Notes: a model not told the origin generated them from the sequence alone. DNA of 64,000 bases from Lutraria lutraria (GCA_964023205.1 OZ026842.1:33058992-33122991); one strand, 5' to 3'. Positions 1 to 14,300 are shown, counted from the stretch's first letter. Made by a program: numbers and translations.

Positions 1-111
1 TGTATATTTATTGAGGCGGACATCTCTTAAGTACTCTTTGATTCTGATATGAAATTCACGTTTCGTTTCTCCAACATATTGTTGTTTACAATGTGTCCAT
101 GTAATCAGATA
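1..111 (-). pseudogene. Penelope-like GIY-YIG endonuclease fragment, cut by the window edge
   Basis: The minus strand is open from 111 to the window start and reads YLITW-HCK-QQ, then YVGETKREFHIRIKEYLRD. This matches the GIY-YIG nuclease pattern of Penelope-like retroelements (YLI-C--C--QYVGET-R-L--R--EH--D). A TGA at 114-112 interrupts the upstream frame. It is probably a remnant; the rest lies outside the window. Confidence 0.6.
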
Positions 112-3100
112 TCATACATTTTTTGTGATGAAGTGGCCAATGAGTTAACAGATGTAGGAGAGCCCTGTGAAAGAACTCATAAATGTTTTAGATTTATTCG
201 AAGGGCAGTCATCTACAAAGTTCTGCATATTCTTTTTTTTCTTTCAGGAACCAGAGTGTATTTCTGAGTGCAAACTATCTTACGTATCAAACCAACCTAA
301 TTCTGAAGACAGTAAAACAAGAATGTGGTTAACATTTCTGTTGTCATGGTTACATTCCAGTGCCTCATGTGTGATTGATTTGATTTAAATATCTTTAGAA
401 ATAAATTAGAACATTTATACCTGTATTTGCCAGTTGAACTCATATTTCTTTTTTAAAGGTATTGAATTTATTATCCAACTATTCAGATGTTGAGCTGGGT
501 CCACATATTAATGGTTGATAGTTTATTGTGGAAAAAACGGATACAGTAGTTTTCTTTTGAAAGCTTTAATATACTTAGAAATGTGTTTCAATTGTTAGCT
601 CACCAAAAATGCATTGTCATGTCACTTATTTATGTGGATCCATCTTTTCAAAACCTTTTCAAACTGAGTTTGGGGCTTTCATTAAATTCAGCTTTGCCAT
701 TGGACAATTTTAAGACTGTCCTCAGATCTGACCAATCAGAAGCTTCGGTTTGGAAATTATCTACTCGCTCAGATTTAAAACATTGGGGACTGTATATATT
801 TATACATTGCTGATGTGAATTCTGTATTGTTTGAATCAATTGTTTGTTTTAGCTGTTACTTAACTGTATTTATACCTTGGGTATTACTGGTATCTCAGAG
901 AATTACGAGTATAAGTTCAGTTGGCATTTAGATTAGGTATAAAAGTAAGCTGTCCCTGTCTGTATATATTTCGTATTCTTTTATCTTCATATACTAGTAC
1001 TAAAGGGGCTGTACTCCAGGTTTGTGTATACATGTTATTTAAATTTGGGAATTTCTTAAATTCGATAATAGTTTTAATGGAAGATAAAATAAATGCTTAT
1101 CATGGATTTCAATGCTGTAATTATTTGTAAACTTATAGGAAGTCTTGTTAAAGTCTTCAGGATGAGAGGTGATAAAACTCAATTGATTTCCATGTTGAAT
1201 CTAAATTTTTGTGTTTTCAATAGGTTTAAGTTGAATATCCTATGATTATGTTTCCCTTTTAAGCAGTATTATGTATGCCAGCTGTTTGACTAAAATGTTA
1301 ACTGACACATTTGATAAATATACGTCAAGTAGGACTGAATAAGGTTGAGAATGGAGATGAGATTTGAACTTGGATCTCAAGATTTATAATGACAGCCTTA
1401 TCATAATTTTATTACTGCCAGTCTGGAGTCTAGTCCCTTTAACTAATCGTTATACAATGTAGAATAAACCTCTGAAAACCGGACCCCTTCTGAAGTCGGC
1501 CGAAATTTCCGTATTTCTGAGAATCTTGGTTTTCAGGGAGTCCAGTTTTCAAGGGGTTTAACTGTACATTGAATTTATGCTGTAAATTTATGACACAAAT
1601 GTTCTAATAACCAACTAGTTTGTTTCATTTTTACCTGGTATAGTGGGTAGAATTTAATCCAGGAAAAACGACTGCCCTATATTATTATAAATATTATTGA
1701 AAAATGGCATAAAACCAATGGAAGCAAAACTGGTATTACCAGTCGTCTCTGCTTAGAATTATAGTAGGTAGTTGTTTAATAACGACTCTTAAACTCGCTG
1801 TTATTGTTATTTCTTTTTTTATTTGCAAAGGAAATGCCTTTTTTGGTTGTATTTGTGTAAAAATCTGAAATTTAGATTTGATAGTTTTTATTGTGAAGTT
1901 GGGTTTTTTGTGTAAAAATCTAGGTGTTGAAAAGTCATCTGTAAGGCCACCAGGGCTTTTGTGTGTAAAATTATGGATATTTGAAAAAAATGTCTCTGAT
2001 TTTTTAGGGAGATTGTGTAAATACAGGTGTATCTAATTACTAGTAATTAGCCAGTTGTTGCATAGATCTTGGTATTTTTTACATACCAATATCATTCATT
2101 CTCATTGTTACCATATCATAATTTAATATATGAATATAGTTTTGTTCAGTTGGCTGACCTGTTAATGATAAAACATTACTATGTTGCATATCAAGGGTTT
2201 TGCATAAAACTATGGTAAATTCTAGATAGAATCTGTTACCACAGTTTTGCATGAAAACCTTGATTTTTGAAAATTAAAAAATTTGTAAATTTGTCAATAT
2301 TATTTAAAAAATTCCTGCTTTTTTATTCTGTGAAAATGCTTGGTTTTCAAATAACTGTATTTTGTAACCCATTGGTTTTATATTGAAAGTATTGGGTCTG
2401 TTATATTGTTCTCATAAATTGTGGTGTTTATTTAACTCCACCTAGTAATTATATGTTAAAATATGCTGTCAATTCTATGCACTTTTAGTTGAGTATTATA
2501 GATACATATACCAGTGTCTTACCATGTAAAAAATTGAGGGGAAAAAACTTGTATGAGTGCTGTATAGCTAGTAACCAGTATAGGATTTAAATACTTTGTA
2601 TTTAAATATCAGACAATATGTTCAGTATACATGGTTATTTTGTACAGCTTTCTATATGTTAGTCTGCCTGGCTAGCTGCTCTTTACTAGATGATGATATA
2701 TACTTTTTTAAAGATTTGAATACAATTCTGTCTATTTTTACAATGTTCTGTATGTAAAACTGTCTGTGCATATGTCCATCTCTTGTAATTAGCTAGCAAC
2801 ACCTTTCATATATAAAGCCCTTAATGTATTTCAATATTTTATAACAACGAACATATTGGCATAATTAAACAGTCAGGTAGTCTAGATTGTGTTCCCTAAT
2901 TGTATTAATATCTTTACTCTATGAATTGTGGACCTAAAGTCCTCTTGTCTCGCCGATGAATAGATGCTGGTCAGTTATAGATGTTATTTTGTGGACATAT
3001 CATAAGCTTAGATGGTACTTTTTAAACATAATGCCAATGTTAATTATTTCAGGTATTTAGTTTTTAGAGCTTGAAACTGTAAATGAACAAAGCTAGAATA

Positions 3101-3670
3101 TATTCCCTCTCCAACGTTGGGTTGCTAGATTTTTGGTGTATAAACTCTGTTCACACTCATTTAGCTGTGAAGATTTCCAATCGCTCTTGGTAGGGTGATA
3201 TTTAATCCCCTTTAGATTATGAATTGTCTTAAAAGTTTGGGAGAATTAAGACATTGTTTATGTTGAAAGTGTTTCCTAACCTGTCTTTAATTCATTCTCC
3301 TGGTATTTTATGTGAGAAAAGTTGTACTGACTGAGGTTCAAACCCAGTTAATTCCTTTCTCCAAGACACGACTCTATGTGAGCGACACTATCACATTGTG
3401 TTTGTACTAGTGCCAAGTTTTTAACAATATTGAAAGTACGCTTTCTAGTTGACAAAAATGTCCTTTAAGTGTGAAATTATATAATCAATTCAAACTATAC
3501 TCAAAGGAGAGTATTAATTAATGAAATACATGTAATCATATAGTTATAACAATAAAAGTGAATTATATGAAAATAAATTACATGTTATTCTCTGTGGGTC
3601 ATTCTTTTTTCTATCTTCTGATTTCAAAAAGTTTTATACAAGTTTTGACAGTATTTCAGTGAAGTACTGG
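112..3670. other. T-rich non-coding stretch
   Basis: No convincing coding region. The + strand is T-rich over most of this stretch, and the asymmetry flips to A-rich from about 3.9 kb. This would fit the 3' UTR of a + strand gene lying left of the window, converging on AGFG1, but nothing proves it. A pyrimidine tract ending in AG at 245-247 with a short open frame to 388 is the only exon-like signal. Confidence 0.4.
1465..1567. mobile_element. short fold-back (MITE-like) element
   Basis: Imperfect inverted ends TAAACCTCTGAAAACCGG and, reverse-complemented, TAAACCCCTTGAAAACTGG enclose about 60 bp. The right side ends in AACTGTA. Too short to encode anything. Confidence 0.55.
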
Positions 3671-3674
3671 AATG

Positions 3675-3910
3675 CATGTAACCTGAACACTTCTCTCTGA
3701 TTCTGCTTCAGTATTAACCGTGTTCTCCGTAATTAACTACCAACTTCTCCACATGAATGGCAGCATTTGAAGAAAAAATTGTTCAAAGACTGTTTTTGAC
3801 GCAATTTCTTCAAGTGACTGGAAAAATGTACCTCGCACAGGGTTCAAAACTCGTGACCCCAAGATACGTAAACATATCACTACCTACTGAGCTAAGCAGG
3901 TGGGGGAAAT
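3675..3910 (-). mobile_element. tRNA-derived SINE (family B), minus orientation
   Basis: On the minus strand the element starts with a tRNA-like head: A-box-like TAGCTCAGTAGGT and B-box-like GAGTTTTGAACCC. Its 3' part (GGTTAATACTGAAGCAGAAT) recurs near 27.3, 35.5 and 55.4 kb in diverged form. Confidence 0.6.
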
Positions 3911-4206
3911 ATGTAAGAATAAAACATTTTAGTTTTTCATATTTATTGAGACTGGAAGGCTACAATAAACATATCACAAAATTAACATAAAGATAATCAC
4001 AAGATAAATGAATGCTAATAATCAATAAATTCTTAACATGTAAATATCTCAATATAAAGCATACTAAGCATGAAGATTATTTTTACCACATTCAATATAC
4101 AGTCTGACCTATGGTCAAAGGTCATCAATAGAAGTGAAGAGATATGGCCTAAACACATAGTTGACCCTAAAGTTTATTGTATCAATAGATGTGCGCTGAA
4201 ATTTCA

Positions 4207-4441
4207 TTTTTTGGGTTTAATGTTGCACCAACAGCCGAGGTCATTTGAGCGACTTCAAGCTTTAACGAAGAAGGAAGACCTCCAGGCATACACCTAGGTA
4301 GAATCACAAACATTTTGTTTACTAGCCAGACAGCTTTCTAACATGATAATTTTTCTAGTCCTGTGTAGGATTTGAACTCACAGCAGTAAGGGTCCGATGA
4401 TTAATCAGAGACCATGACCACTCTACTACAGAGTCCCTCAC
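4207..4441 (-). mobile_element. tRNA-derived SINE (family A), minus orientation
   Basis: Read on the minus strand: tRNA-like head with GAGTTCAAATCCTAC (B box), a middle part, then the tail GGCTGTTGGTGCAACATTAAA. The tail motif GGCTGTTGGTGCGACGTT is shared with copies near 28.9 and 59.1 kb. Confidence 0.65.
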
Positions 4442-7400
4442 TTAATGTGTACTATGAGTGATGATACATAGAAGGCTATTGACCCAGATTTTATTGTAAA
4501 CAAACATTTTCAACATTCAAATTACGAAAAACATGGCCTGGAAATATACAACAGTTTGGAATCCAGTCACAGAATGAAGGCTTCTCATTGGTTAGATTTA
4601 AGACTGAACTGAAATCTATCCAATCAGAATCCTGATGATGCACACCTGGTTCCCCACCTCAGTTATATAGCCTTGTTTATAATGGAAAATTACAGGAATT
4701 TTTTTTTTAAATACAGAACAGATTACAATACAAAATACATTAGCAGTTAAGATTATTGCCGACTATTTTTTTACACCCAGGTGTAAACTGCTGGAATATT
4801 TAATAATAAAACCATTTTATAGATAAGACCAAATCAAAACATAAGAATGAAAACAGCGAACGTAGAAAGTAAACTAAAGTAACAAATTTAACTTACAATT
4901 AATTGTTCCATAAACTGCTAAAGTTCAATCAAGCAAAAAAGGGAAATAACTACATGACTGATTTTCTAATGAATAGATACCCCCAGCGTACTGTACAAAA
5001 TTAATATTAAATAATTACTTTAATAAAAAAATAACAACACAATGTTACAACATCTGATATGTTGCTCTTCACCAACAAAATGCATTATGAACAAAAATCA
5101 TCAAAATGGCAATCACTAAGTTCCAAAAAGCCCCAGATCTAAACTGTACACCCTTGAACTATAATTCAGGACCTCTGAACATTTTTAACATTCCTACTCT
5201 CCTATAGCAAGATTAGTATGAATGAATATATAGGGCTATAAATTAGCCACGTTTACAGTTACCTTGTCCAAAAATAAATTAGGCAGGTAGCAAAACTTTT
5301 CAATTTTTTCTGAATATAACTTGTATCTTTTGGGATTAGATTTGTTCCCTAACAGTTTCCAGCTTTAGATTTTGCTGTTTTAAACTTTAGGGTCAGGGCC
5401 AAATAAAGGGGTCACTCAGGTAACTATAAACATGATTATTTTATTGCCTGGCCTAATGATAATACAAAAACATGAAAATTTACATATTCCTTAACATAGA
5501 ATATCATTGTATAAGCAAGTAATAACTATATAGTATGTAAAGTATAGATATTATTTTCAGTGATTTAACTTAATACTAAAATAGTACTAGTAGTTTTTTT
5601 AACAACACAAAACATTGATTTCTATACAAAGCAATTTGTTAAGAACAGTAGGAAGTTTGCAAAAGCATTTTTTGATATAGTGATGAAAATGTTGTGAAAA
5701 TGAAGCATAGAAATTATACATGTATATAGATTTTTTAAGCAATTGATTGCGTGTGCTAGTTTCAATTGTTCGTCATTGTTGGACTCGAACAATAAATTAT
5801 TTGTCATTTACATTACAAATCACAGTCTTCTAACAGTCTGATCCACCAACAACTTAAAATGACTGAGATAACAAATACTGGAGCAAAATGAAAGAAATCA
5901 AAGCCGTATTTAATTTAACAATCACAGAGCAAACAAGTTAAAACAAACTAGGCCTGTCACATGTTTATATCAAAACCTGTTTAAAAATTAATTAAACCAG
6001 ACACAGCAATATGACTTACAGATACTATGATTTGGTCAAGTCTATGTGAAATACTAACATTTATTATTTATCAGAATTCAATAAACAGGTGACAGACTTA
6101 AATTTTCTAATAATAGTTTTTCAACATTTAAATGGCACCTCCAGTATGTAATAGTTCATAATCTATGTACACTAATTATTATACCAATCAAGGTATAAAA
6201 TATGGCATGATGATGTTTGGCAAAAGATAGGTCCAGGGTCTGAGTTCATGGACCTGAGATCCAAGCTCAAATCTCACTTTCATTATTGAAGAGTCTCAAT
6301 ACATTTAAATTCAGAAATACTTTTATGTGTGTGAGTGTGTGTGTGTGAAACATTTCGCTTTGCTATTAATATTATGTATTTAACAGAATGAATCATTCAT
6401 AGACATTGTGAAGAGTGGCTCATTTTGACAAGAAATTCAAATTTGAGTTTGGGGAATAATCTCTGAGATCGGTCTAAACTAAGACTTTTTGAAAACCTTC
6501 AAAAAAAATTAAATTTTGAGGTTGAATAAAGAGAAGATAAGTCAGTTTGAATAAGATCCCTACAAGCAGTGCCAATGTTTGTCTGTTCAAAGCCTCAGTG
6601 AGATCTATCCACATGAAGTTTCATGTTGCTACCTCTTTTAGTTTCTGAGTTAAGAGTAACATTAATGTTTTTGCACGACGACAAAGCAGACACTGCAGTG
6701 ATCACAATAGCTCGATTTTTTCTTTGAAAACAGACAAACTTATGTTATCGCTTCATAAACTCAAGGCAATGTTTCTATCAGATTATAAAATAAGACAGCA
6801 AGAACAATAATGAGTCATCCTTAAATTGATAAGTTTGAATCCTGAGTGCGGCACATGTTCTAAGTGATGATTAGGATGAAGGCAGCTTGTCTAAAACCAT
6901 TGGTTCTACACCACTGATCATACAGAGTTGAATCTAGAATTGTTAAAAAGTGGGTCAACTCTCTCCCCCCCCCCGATCCCTGACAAAAAGGGAACCAAAT
7001 TGAAATTCGAAGGGCCATTATAAACTGTGTACAGTATCTAAACACTAAAACAGCAAAAAACCCAAACATTTACATTTATTAACTTAAATTAAAATTGATT
7101 ACCATGGTAACATCACAGAAATCGCTTTCCTCAGTCGTGTATCATGATTCATATATATATGGAGAATTTGAAACAACTATAGGTAGTAAATTTTTAGTAA
7201 TGATATTGAGTTATGAAATCTATGAGCATATTTTCAGTAATACTAGGAACTTACGCATTTTAAGACTATTTCGAGACTGATTACAGACAAGCTAATTGAC
7301 CTAGTCAGTTAGTGTTTATGTCTAATCTAAAGAACATAATTATAGTTATCACCATCTATGTTTTAGCATGGCTTGGCACTACACAGTTTTTATCTTAACA

Positions 7401-10071
7401 AAAATCATATATTATTTTGAAAATAAAGAAACTCTGGATAAAATTCTAGATACAAAGTCTGATCAGAAATAAGATAAATTCTCCATTCCTGTTAACCTGT
7501 CTATAGTGGTAAATAAACTAATAATTATTAATAAAAAAGTTCAGTGTACTACAGTACACACAGTCAGACACTATAAGAAAATTATTAGGAAAATCAAAGC
7601 ACTGAATGTACTCATGGAAACTGAACTTACATAAACTTGCACTGCAACATGAAACAGGAACTAGTTAAACAATTGCATGGCGGATGCAGATAAAAGTAGT
7701 ACTTAGGTCTGATATATATATACTGTGTTACAGTATCTGTCTACTACCAGTTTTCATTGAAATAGATGTTTTTTGTTTTTTTATCTTTGAAAAATGTGTT
7801 ACTCCTATAGATTTCAATAAAAAAATTAAAGGAAAATAATTAAAAGGAATGTCATTGTTTTTTTTAAATCTCATGGTAAATCATTTCCTATTACGGAAAC
7901 AAGTATACTCATAAACCATAAATATTTCCAAAATTTGTTAAGTCCATTTTGAGAAAAAAAAATGGAAGTTTGGATTGTAATACAGTAAACCAACACAATA
8001 ATTGATCTATCAGTCTGTATGTACATACGTTTTATGAAAAATAAACAAACAACAAAAATATCATACAGGTAGTAAAATGAATGTATTTTTTATAAATGAA
8101 CACAAATGATGTACAAAGATAAGCATACAGATTAAAGGTTTGATTCCCGACCATTGAACTGACATCAAATCAAAATGTGAGTTACAATAATTACGAATCT
8201 AACCCTCTCAAAGACAATTTACCCAGTAACAACAAAGTTTTAGCAACAAAACTATTAATAATATTTTTGGTATAATGATATACATGTAATAATTTTAATA
8301 GAGAATGACAAATTTTGAGTACATTCAAACCCATGAATAAATAAATGCCAACAAAAGGCTGTTGGTCATTCTTACTATAGTTCAATTATCATTTAATGTT
8401 GTTTTTATGGTTCGTCAACAACTAATGATTAAGTAATGCCCATATGAATAAAAGGTTAAGTAAGTTTGTGTACACAGGTGTTTGTTATTCATATGGTGAC
8501 CTGTAATTAGACTAAGAAAATTTTGGTCAATATGTTTCTTATAGTTATTAAAAATTATCAGTAAAATTGAGTTTATATTAGATTAATGCCCCACATAAAA
8601 GTACCGTGCAACTTTCCTGATATCACGGGTGAAGTGTAACTTTCCTCATATCACGGTTGAAAACTGAATATTTTGAAAAATGGAAAACTTCAGCTACGTG
8701 CCGTGTAAATTCCGGTACATGCCTGAAAACTTTCTCCCATGCTAAATTCAGCACACTCTAGTCCTATGATTCATAACAATTTCTGGGCATTTTCAAAGCT
8801 TAGCAATAATAGTTTCCATAGCAACAACTAAAAATTCATTTATAGTCATTTCATATGAAGATAAATAATTTGACAATTTGTTTTACAATCTGCAATGGCA
8901 GCATTTTTTTAATTCAATTTGTGTCAGCATATGAAATAAGCTGACACACAGGTAAATATCACATAATAATATTATTGCTTTTACTCATATACATGTCATA
9001 CCCTAACAGTAATTGGCAGTCCCACCAAAAAAATGGTTATCTGCTTCAGGCATGAGATGATCAATAGGGTTGCAATAAATCCAATTCTCGTCCTATCAAA
9101 TCTCAATTGATGAATTCCAAATATTTCTGATTGGAGCCTAATGCAAAATGCGGCTGCGTTTCACTTCAACATTACAACAAAATGAAAAAATGGCAGTTGA
9201 GTTATAGACATAAGAAAGAATGTTTTTAAGACATCAGTGTTCAATAAATGAACACAAATTTCAAGCTGCCATGACAAACATGATATTCCTTCAATTTCAT
9301 AATGATGAACATTATAATAAATATGTTATTTTTGAGTTTTTTTTCTTCACTGAATAATTAATCCAAACACAAACCATGAGTTGCAACAGCAAGTCACTAA
9401 AATTAGAAAAAAACATACTTTAAAGACAAGTAGGATATTTTTGCTCTAAACTACCAAAATTGAATCTGAGTGATTCAGATATTTCGGGCACACATTGCAA
9501 CCCTACTGATCAAGATATGCAAAAGAAAACAATTTTGAATAAGTCTTAATAGCAACTTAAGTTTAGAGAAATGTTTCACACTAACAGTAAAGCTCTCACA
9601 ATAATCAACTGTTGGCACATTTAAAATAAAACAATGAATATATTAATATACATTGAATATCTTGGTACATTTTGTATATCATACTATTAGTAAACATAAA
9701 TTAGTTCAGTAGAAATATTGAATGTGTCAAATGTAAGTTTATCCATTATGATGCACAAGATTTTGTCTAGAATAGCAACAACAATGGAGATGTTAACACA
9801 GCTTTCCTATCCAAGATGCAACATTGAGAAAGACACTCAATGGCCAAATAAGTATTTATTTTCAAATTAGCACTTAAATAACAGATCAATTACAACAAAT
9901 GAGATACACATTTTTCTGAAGCTGAATAGTCTCTGATTGCAATATAACAAATAGGACTTTACTGCAAGCTCTACAATAACAGAATCAAAATATGAAGAAT
10001 CTTTTAAAAAAATGTACAAACTTTAAGCATTTTTCACATAAAAATTGATAATATAAAACACCAGAATCCGA

Positions 10072-10232
10072 CTGTATAAACATTGGTTAAATTCAATCAT
10101 TTGATTAAATTTAAGGTTTGGTTAAAAAGTTAACAAAAATTCTATACAATTACTTTACCAAACTTTAACTCAAAGTTTAATCCAACCTCAAATTTAACCC
10201 AGTAGTTAAAATTAACTAATATTCATACAACT
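10072..10232. mobile_element. fold-back MITE-like element
   Basis: The outer ends TGTATAAACATTGGTTAA and, reverse-complemented, TGTATGAATATTAGTTAA are similar. Inner segments around AAATTTAAGGTTTGGTTAA (about 10107-10127) and CCAACCTCAAATTTAAC (about 10182-10198) also pair, so most of the 160 bp can fold into one hairpin. Confidence 0.6.
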
Positions 10233-10828
10233 GGGTGCAGGAATTTGAACAAATTAAAATGTTCTTCAAAGTACATTGATGCATACTTCACACAATAGAT
10301 TCAGAATCTCTTTTACTAGTATTTCAAATACTACAGGATTAACTCGATCAAGTCAAACCTAGTACAAACTTACAGAATTACTTAATAAAATATTTTGATT
10401 TTCATTCTGAAAAATTAAGATAATTTATAATGAATAAAAATAAGAATATTTTTTAAACATTCAAAAAACAACTTGAATTCATATAAAACACACCCAATGA
10501 TATTTTTGTTCAATGAGGCATCTACATCAAAATTCATGTACAAAGCTTAAATTATATGGAATGAACAGTTGTAGCTAATTTCCAAGCTACATAATTGTTA
10601 CAGTGAAAAAGACCCTAAAAGAACTTATTGCAGACTTTCAGTTTTTCATCTGCCTACATTAATTACAACATAAGTTTTTGACAGCAAGGCAAGCCAAGTT
10701 TAATTTGATTTCATCTACTAAATTAATTCTCTAAAGTGGATGCCTCTTGGTTCATCAACATATCTCATCTAAGCCTATGATGGCAAAAATTTAATTTGTT
10801 CAAGACTATCATGGTATAAGTATGAACC

Positions 10829-11085
10829 CATTGTAACACAGCCCAGACAAGTCCAAGCCTATTGTCACGTAATTCAGACATTCCAAGCCTATTGTCATAT
10901 AACCCAGACATGTCCAAGCCTATTGTCACATAACCCAGACAAGCCCAAGCCTATTGTGATGTAACCCAGAAATTCCAAGTCTGTTGTCACATAACCCAGA
11001 CATGTCAACGCCTGTGGTTACATAACTATGAGACATGTCCAAGCCTATTGTCATTTATCCCAGACATGTCCAAACCTATTGATAA
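10829..11085. repeat. 31-bp minisatellite after the AGFG1 stop codon
   Basis: About eight degenerate copies of a unit near 31 bp containing CCAAGCCTATTGTCA and CCCAGACA. The last copy is 234 bases past the stop codon, so it may be transcribed as 3' UTR. Confidence 0.8.
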
Positions 11086-11094
11086 ATAGCCCAA

Positions 11095-11100
11095 TTTATT
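11095..11100 (-). terminator. candidate poly(A) signal of AGFG1
   Basis: First AATAAA on the minus strand after the AGFG1 stop codon, 219 bases downstream. More hexamers lie further left, and sequence to about 3.9 kb stays T-rich on the minus strand, so a much longer 3' UTR is possible. Confidence 0.3.
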
Positions 11101-11318
11101 CTTGGCATGCTAATCTCTGAACACATGTTGGATCATACCAGCCTCCAACTAGTCCTGAATGTTTCAAACAATACACTTTAACATAAATATACCGAGAAGG
11201 CTTGATCTTCAGTCATATTGCCCCTTTTCATTATAGAATTGTTGATCTTAGTGTAAGTTGTTCCAATTATAAATAATTTTAGTTCCTATCACTAGAACAA
11301 ACTAGTGTCTATAGTGTA

Positions 11319-11381
11319 TCACAAGAATGGATTGGTAGCTCCTGTCTTTGGTGCTGTGTTTGAGTATTGCTGTGCAGTTGA
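11319..11381 (-). CDS. AGFG1: AGFG1 exon 10 (C-terminus)
   Basis: 20 codons plus TGA, starting after TTCTTCCAG. It ends in ATNPFL, the conserved C-terminal NPF motif of the family. Confidence 0.9.
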   Translation of the reverse strand, partial: STAQQYSNTAPKTGATNPFL

Positions 11382-14300
11382 CTGGAAGAAAAAAATAAAC
11401 AAATGTAGTCAATATACAGTAATTAAAACCTCACACAATGACCCTCTCTATATTATAATAACCTCATCTTAGCTATGTATTTTCTGACTAGTTTTCAATA
11501 TTTCCTCTCCATAAATTATACATTAATCTGTATAGATAATGAGATTGCCTCAATATTTTCTTGGGTCAAAAAGTTGGTCTAAATACTGCAATTTAACAGT
11601 ACAGTCAAACCTTTTAACAAAAGCCATCCATGAAAAAGATGAAATATGGCCTTTATAGACAAGTGGCCCTTATTTCGTGGTTGTTACTTCCTAAATTATC
11701 TTTTTTTTTAAATGACCTTTATTCACAGGGTGGCTGCTTACATATGTTTAACTGCATTTGAATTTTGTAACTATTTTAAACAATGAACTCTTATTTGCAT
11801 TCATTCAAATGGACCAACATTTGGATTACATTCTAAAAATATATTTTTTTAATTAAAACAATTATTTAATGTTCAAAAATCAACATTTTTATGTACACTA
11901 AAAGTTAACTTTTTTGAAAATGTGCTGAATTGGTTTATGCTGGTATTAAAAAGGTCAAGGTCAATATTATCAAAGGGTACAGGATGGGATTCTGATTATA
12001 ACAGAATGAATCAAACAGGCAAAACATAGCGCATATTTTAATATACGAGGAGGGAATTAGGGAATATAAATCTTGTAGTAAAAATTTATGAACATATTTG
12101 TTTAGAAATCAGATGTGTTTTAAATATGAACAATACAAAGGAAATAGAAATCAGTCTGTCATTCAGGTACATTTTCTATTTGACAAGATTCATGTGATTC
12201 ATCTGATTCAAACAGATGGCAGAAATGGAGGCGATTGATTGGACCAAATGAGGTAGGTGTGGAACTGACAAATGAAATGGAAGCCACTGACTGGACAGAA
12301 TAAGGTAGGTGTGATACTAACAAATGGATATATATTAATATAAATTATAATGAAGGGAAATTAGTTTTTGTAATATTGTCACACCTTAAATGTTCTCCCT
12401 TATTTCTGAAATGTAACAATATGTGATTCTAGAGTACAAATTTATGAAGTACGGTATAATCCATTTATTCAATCATGACAGGAAGCAGGATTATTTTTTA
12501 CCAAAATCATTCAAACATTCCTCATGCATATATAAACACCAGATCAATGATTAAGCAAATAGATAATTTAATCAATAAAGAAATCACCAAAGAACAAAAT
12601 TTTTGAGGTTCATCATTACATAAGAGAAAACAACAGTTATCAGTTTTATTTACTGATATAAACAAAGATTCTCAAATAATGTTGAAATATACCAACCATA
12701 AAAGGATTCGCTGAGCCTGAGGGAGCAGGCATTTGACCCCAGCCTGGTGCTCCACCGAAGCCCTGCATTTGAGCTGCTTGCCCACCAAATCCTGCAGGTT
12801 GTTGTTGTGGGAATCCCTGTGTGGGCTGACCCCCAAAACCAGCCCCACCAAATCCTGCCTGTTGTTGTTGTTGACCAAAGCCAGGTTGCCCAGCACCAAA
12901 ACCTTGCTGAGCTCCAAAACCAGTAGACATTGTTGTCTGAGCACCACCAAACCCAGTGGCTGGGGTATTAGCACCAAATCCACCATTTTGTGCACCAAAT
13001 TGTCCAAAACCTGCATTAGCAGTACTAGCTTGGGTACCAAATTGTCCGAATCCTGCCCCAGCAGAACTTGCTGGTGTACCACCAAACTGGCCAAACCCTG
13101 CACCAGATGAGCCTGGAGGGGCACCAAATTGTCCAAAACCTGCAGTCTGAGATGCAGGTACATTTTGCGTTCCAAAAGCTCCAAAACCACTTGAATTCAC
13201 AGGCTGTTGACTGCCAAATGGATTGGCACTTGGTTGTTGAGATACCCCACCCACTACTGACTGAGATGATAATGTAGTACCACTGTTTCCACCGAATGGG
13301 TTAGACACTGAAACACAAAGAAAACTACCCGATAATACATGTGAGATAAAAAATAAACCAACAATTCAGTCAGACAACATTTATACAAGGAATGACCTTT
13401 CAATAGCAGATCTTGGTTTTATGACAAAAAAAAAACACATTAAAGGCAAGAACAAATGAGTGTGTATGCAAACTACTAGTATGATCTTTATAAAAGCTTC
13501 CATATCACAATAAAATTGTTACAGTAATCCGGGTTCTCACTAGATACTGAACGTTGTGGGTCAAAAATCACATTTGGCCGACAGTAATTTAAAAAGTAAA
13601 AAAAATCCTACCAATGCAGGGCTTTTTTTCTTCCATAGCAGGGGCCGTTAACAGGCATCTTCCCCTCAAGAAAATTCTTTAAAATCATGCTGATTTCCTC
13701 TAAAATTCAATCTACATCAAGTTTTTTCTTCCCCTTTTGCAAAAATAATGTGCTATTTTCCCCCAAATTTAAGGAAAAGACCCCTTCCCCTACCTGTGAA
13801 AAAAGCCCTGTAATGTTATCATGGTATATTTGACCCTTTGATATAGATTCTCAAGAGTCAGAAGCCTAACATTTCACAAATTCCAGTAGTCAAAATGCAC
13901 ATAAAAGTCTAAGTCCTCAATAACCAGGTGGTGGAGTATAAAAGTGAGCTATGGTCATTCCTGTCGGGTTCAAACACACATCCTCAAAACTGAGTGACCA
14001 TAACACACATCTATCAATCCCAAAATATTTATAATGAGTTATTGAGGAATGTTTACATATACTGAAAAGAAAATATTCAACCCTTCATTAAATTATGAAA
14101 GATTTAAAGCCAATCAATACCAGCAAATTTTAATATTTGAGTAAAAAATAGCAACAAAAGTTCAGCGACATCATGAATTAAAAAAATGCTTCTTTAAAAA
14201 TCACTTTTGAATGAACAAGGTATTTCCCCATCAATTTATATACCACACATTTATTATGTAATAACAAGCCCTTTCTCATGCATAAAACTAAATTATTTAA

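Larger units (their letters stand above)
3911..10828. other. A-rich non-coding stretch left of AGFG1
   Basis: Apart from the SINE at 4207-4441 and the fold-back at 10072-10232, I see no gene. The minus strand is T-rich, as expected of a long 3' UTR, but intergenic DNA is equally possible. A nine-base perfect stem occurs at 8931-8957 (GTGTCAGC...GCTGACAC), and an imperfect direct repeat with AACTTTCCT-ATATCACGG lies near 8610-8660. Confidence 0.4.

Noticed and set aside
248..388. Possible last coding exon on the + strand after a strong pyrimidine tract and AG
   Set aside because: The 47-codon peptide resembles nothing I recognise and no upstream exon is in the window; kept only as a remark.
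12733..13110. 125-codon open frame on the + strand
   Set aside because: Antisense shadow of the FG-repeat exon 9 of AGFG1; repetitive Gly/Phe/Gln codons leave other frames open.
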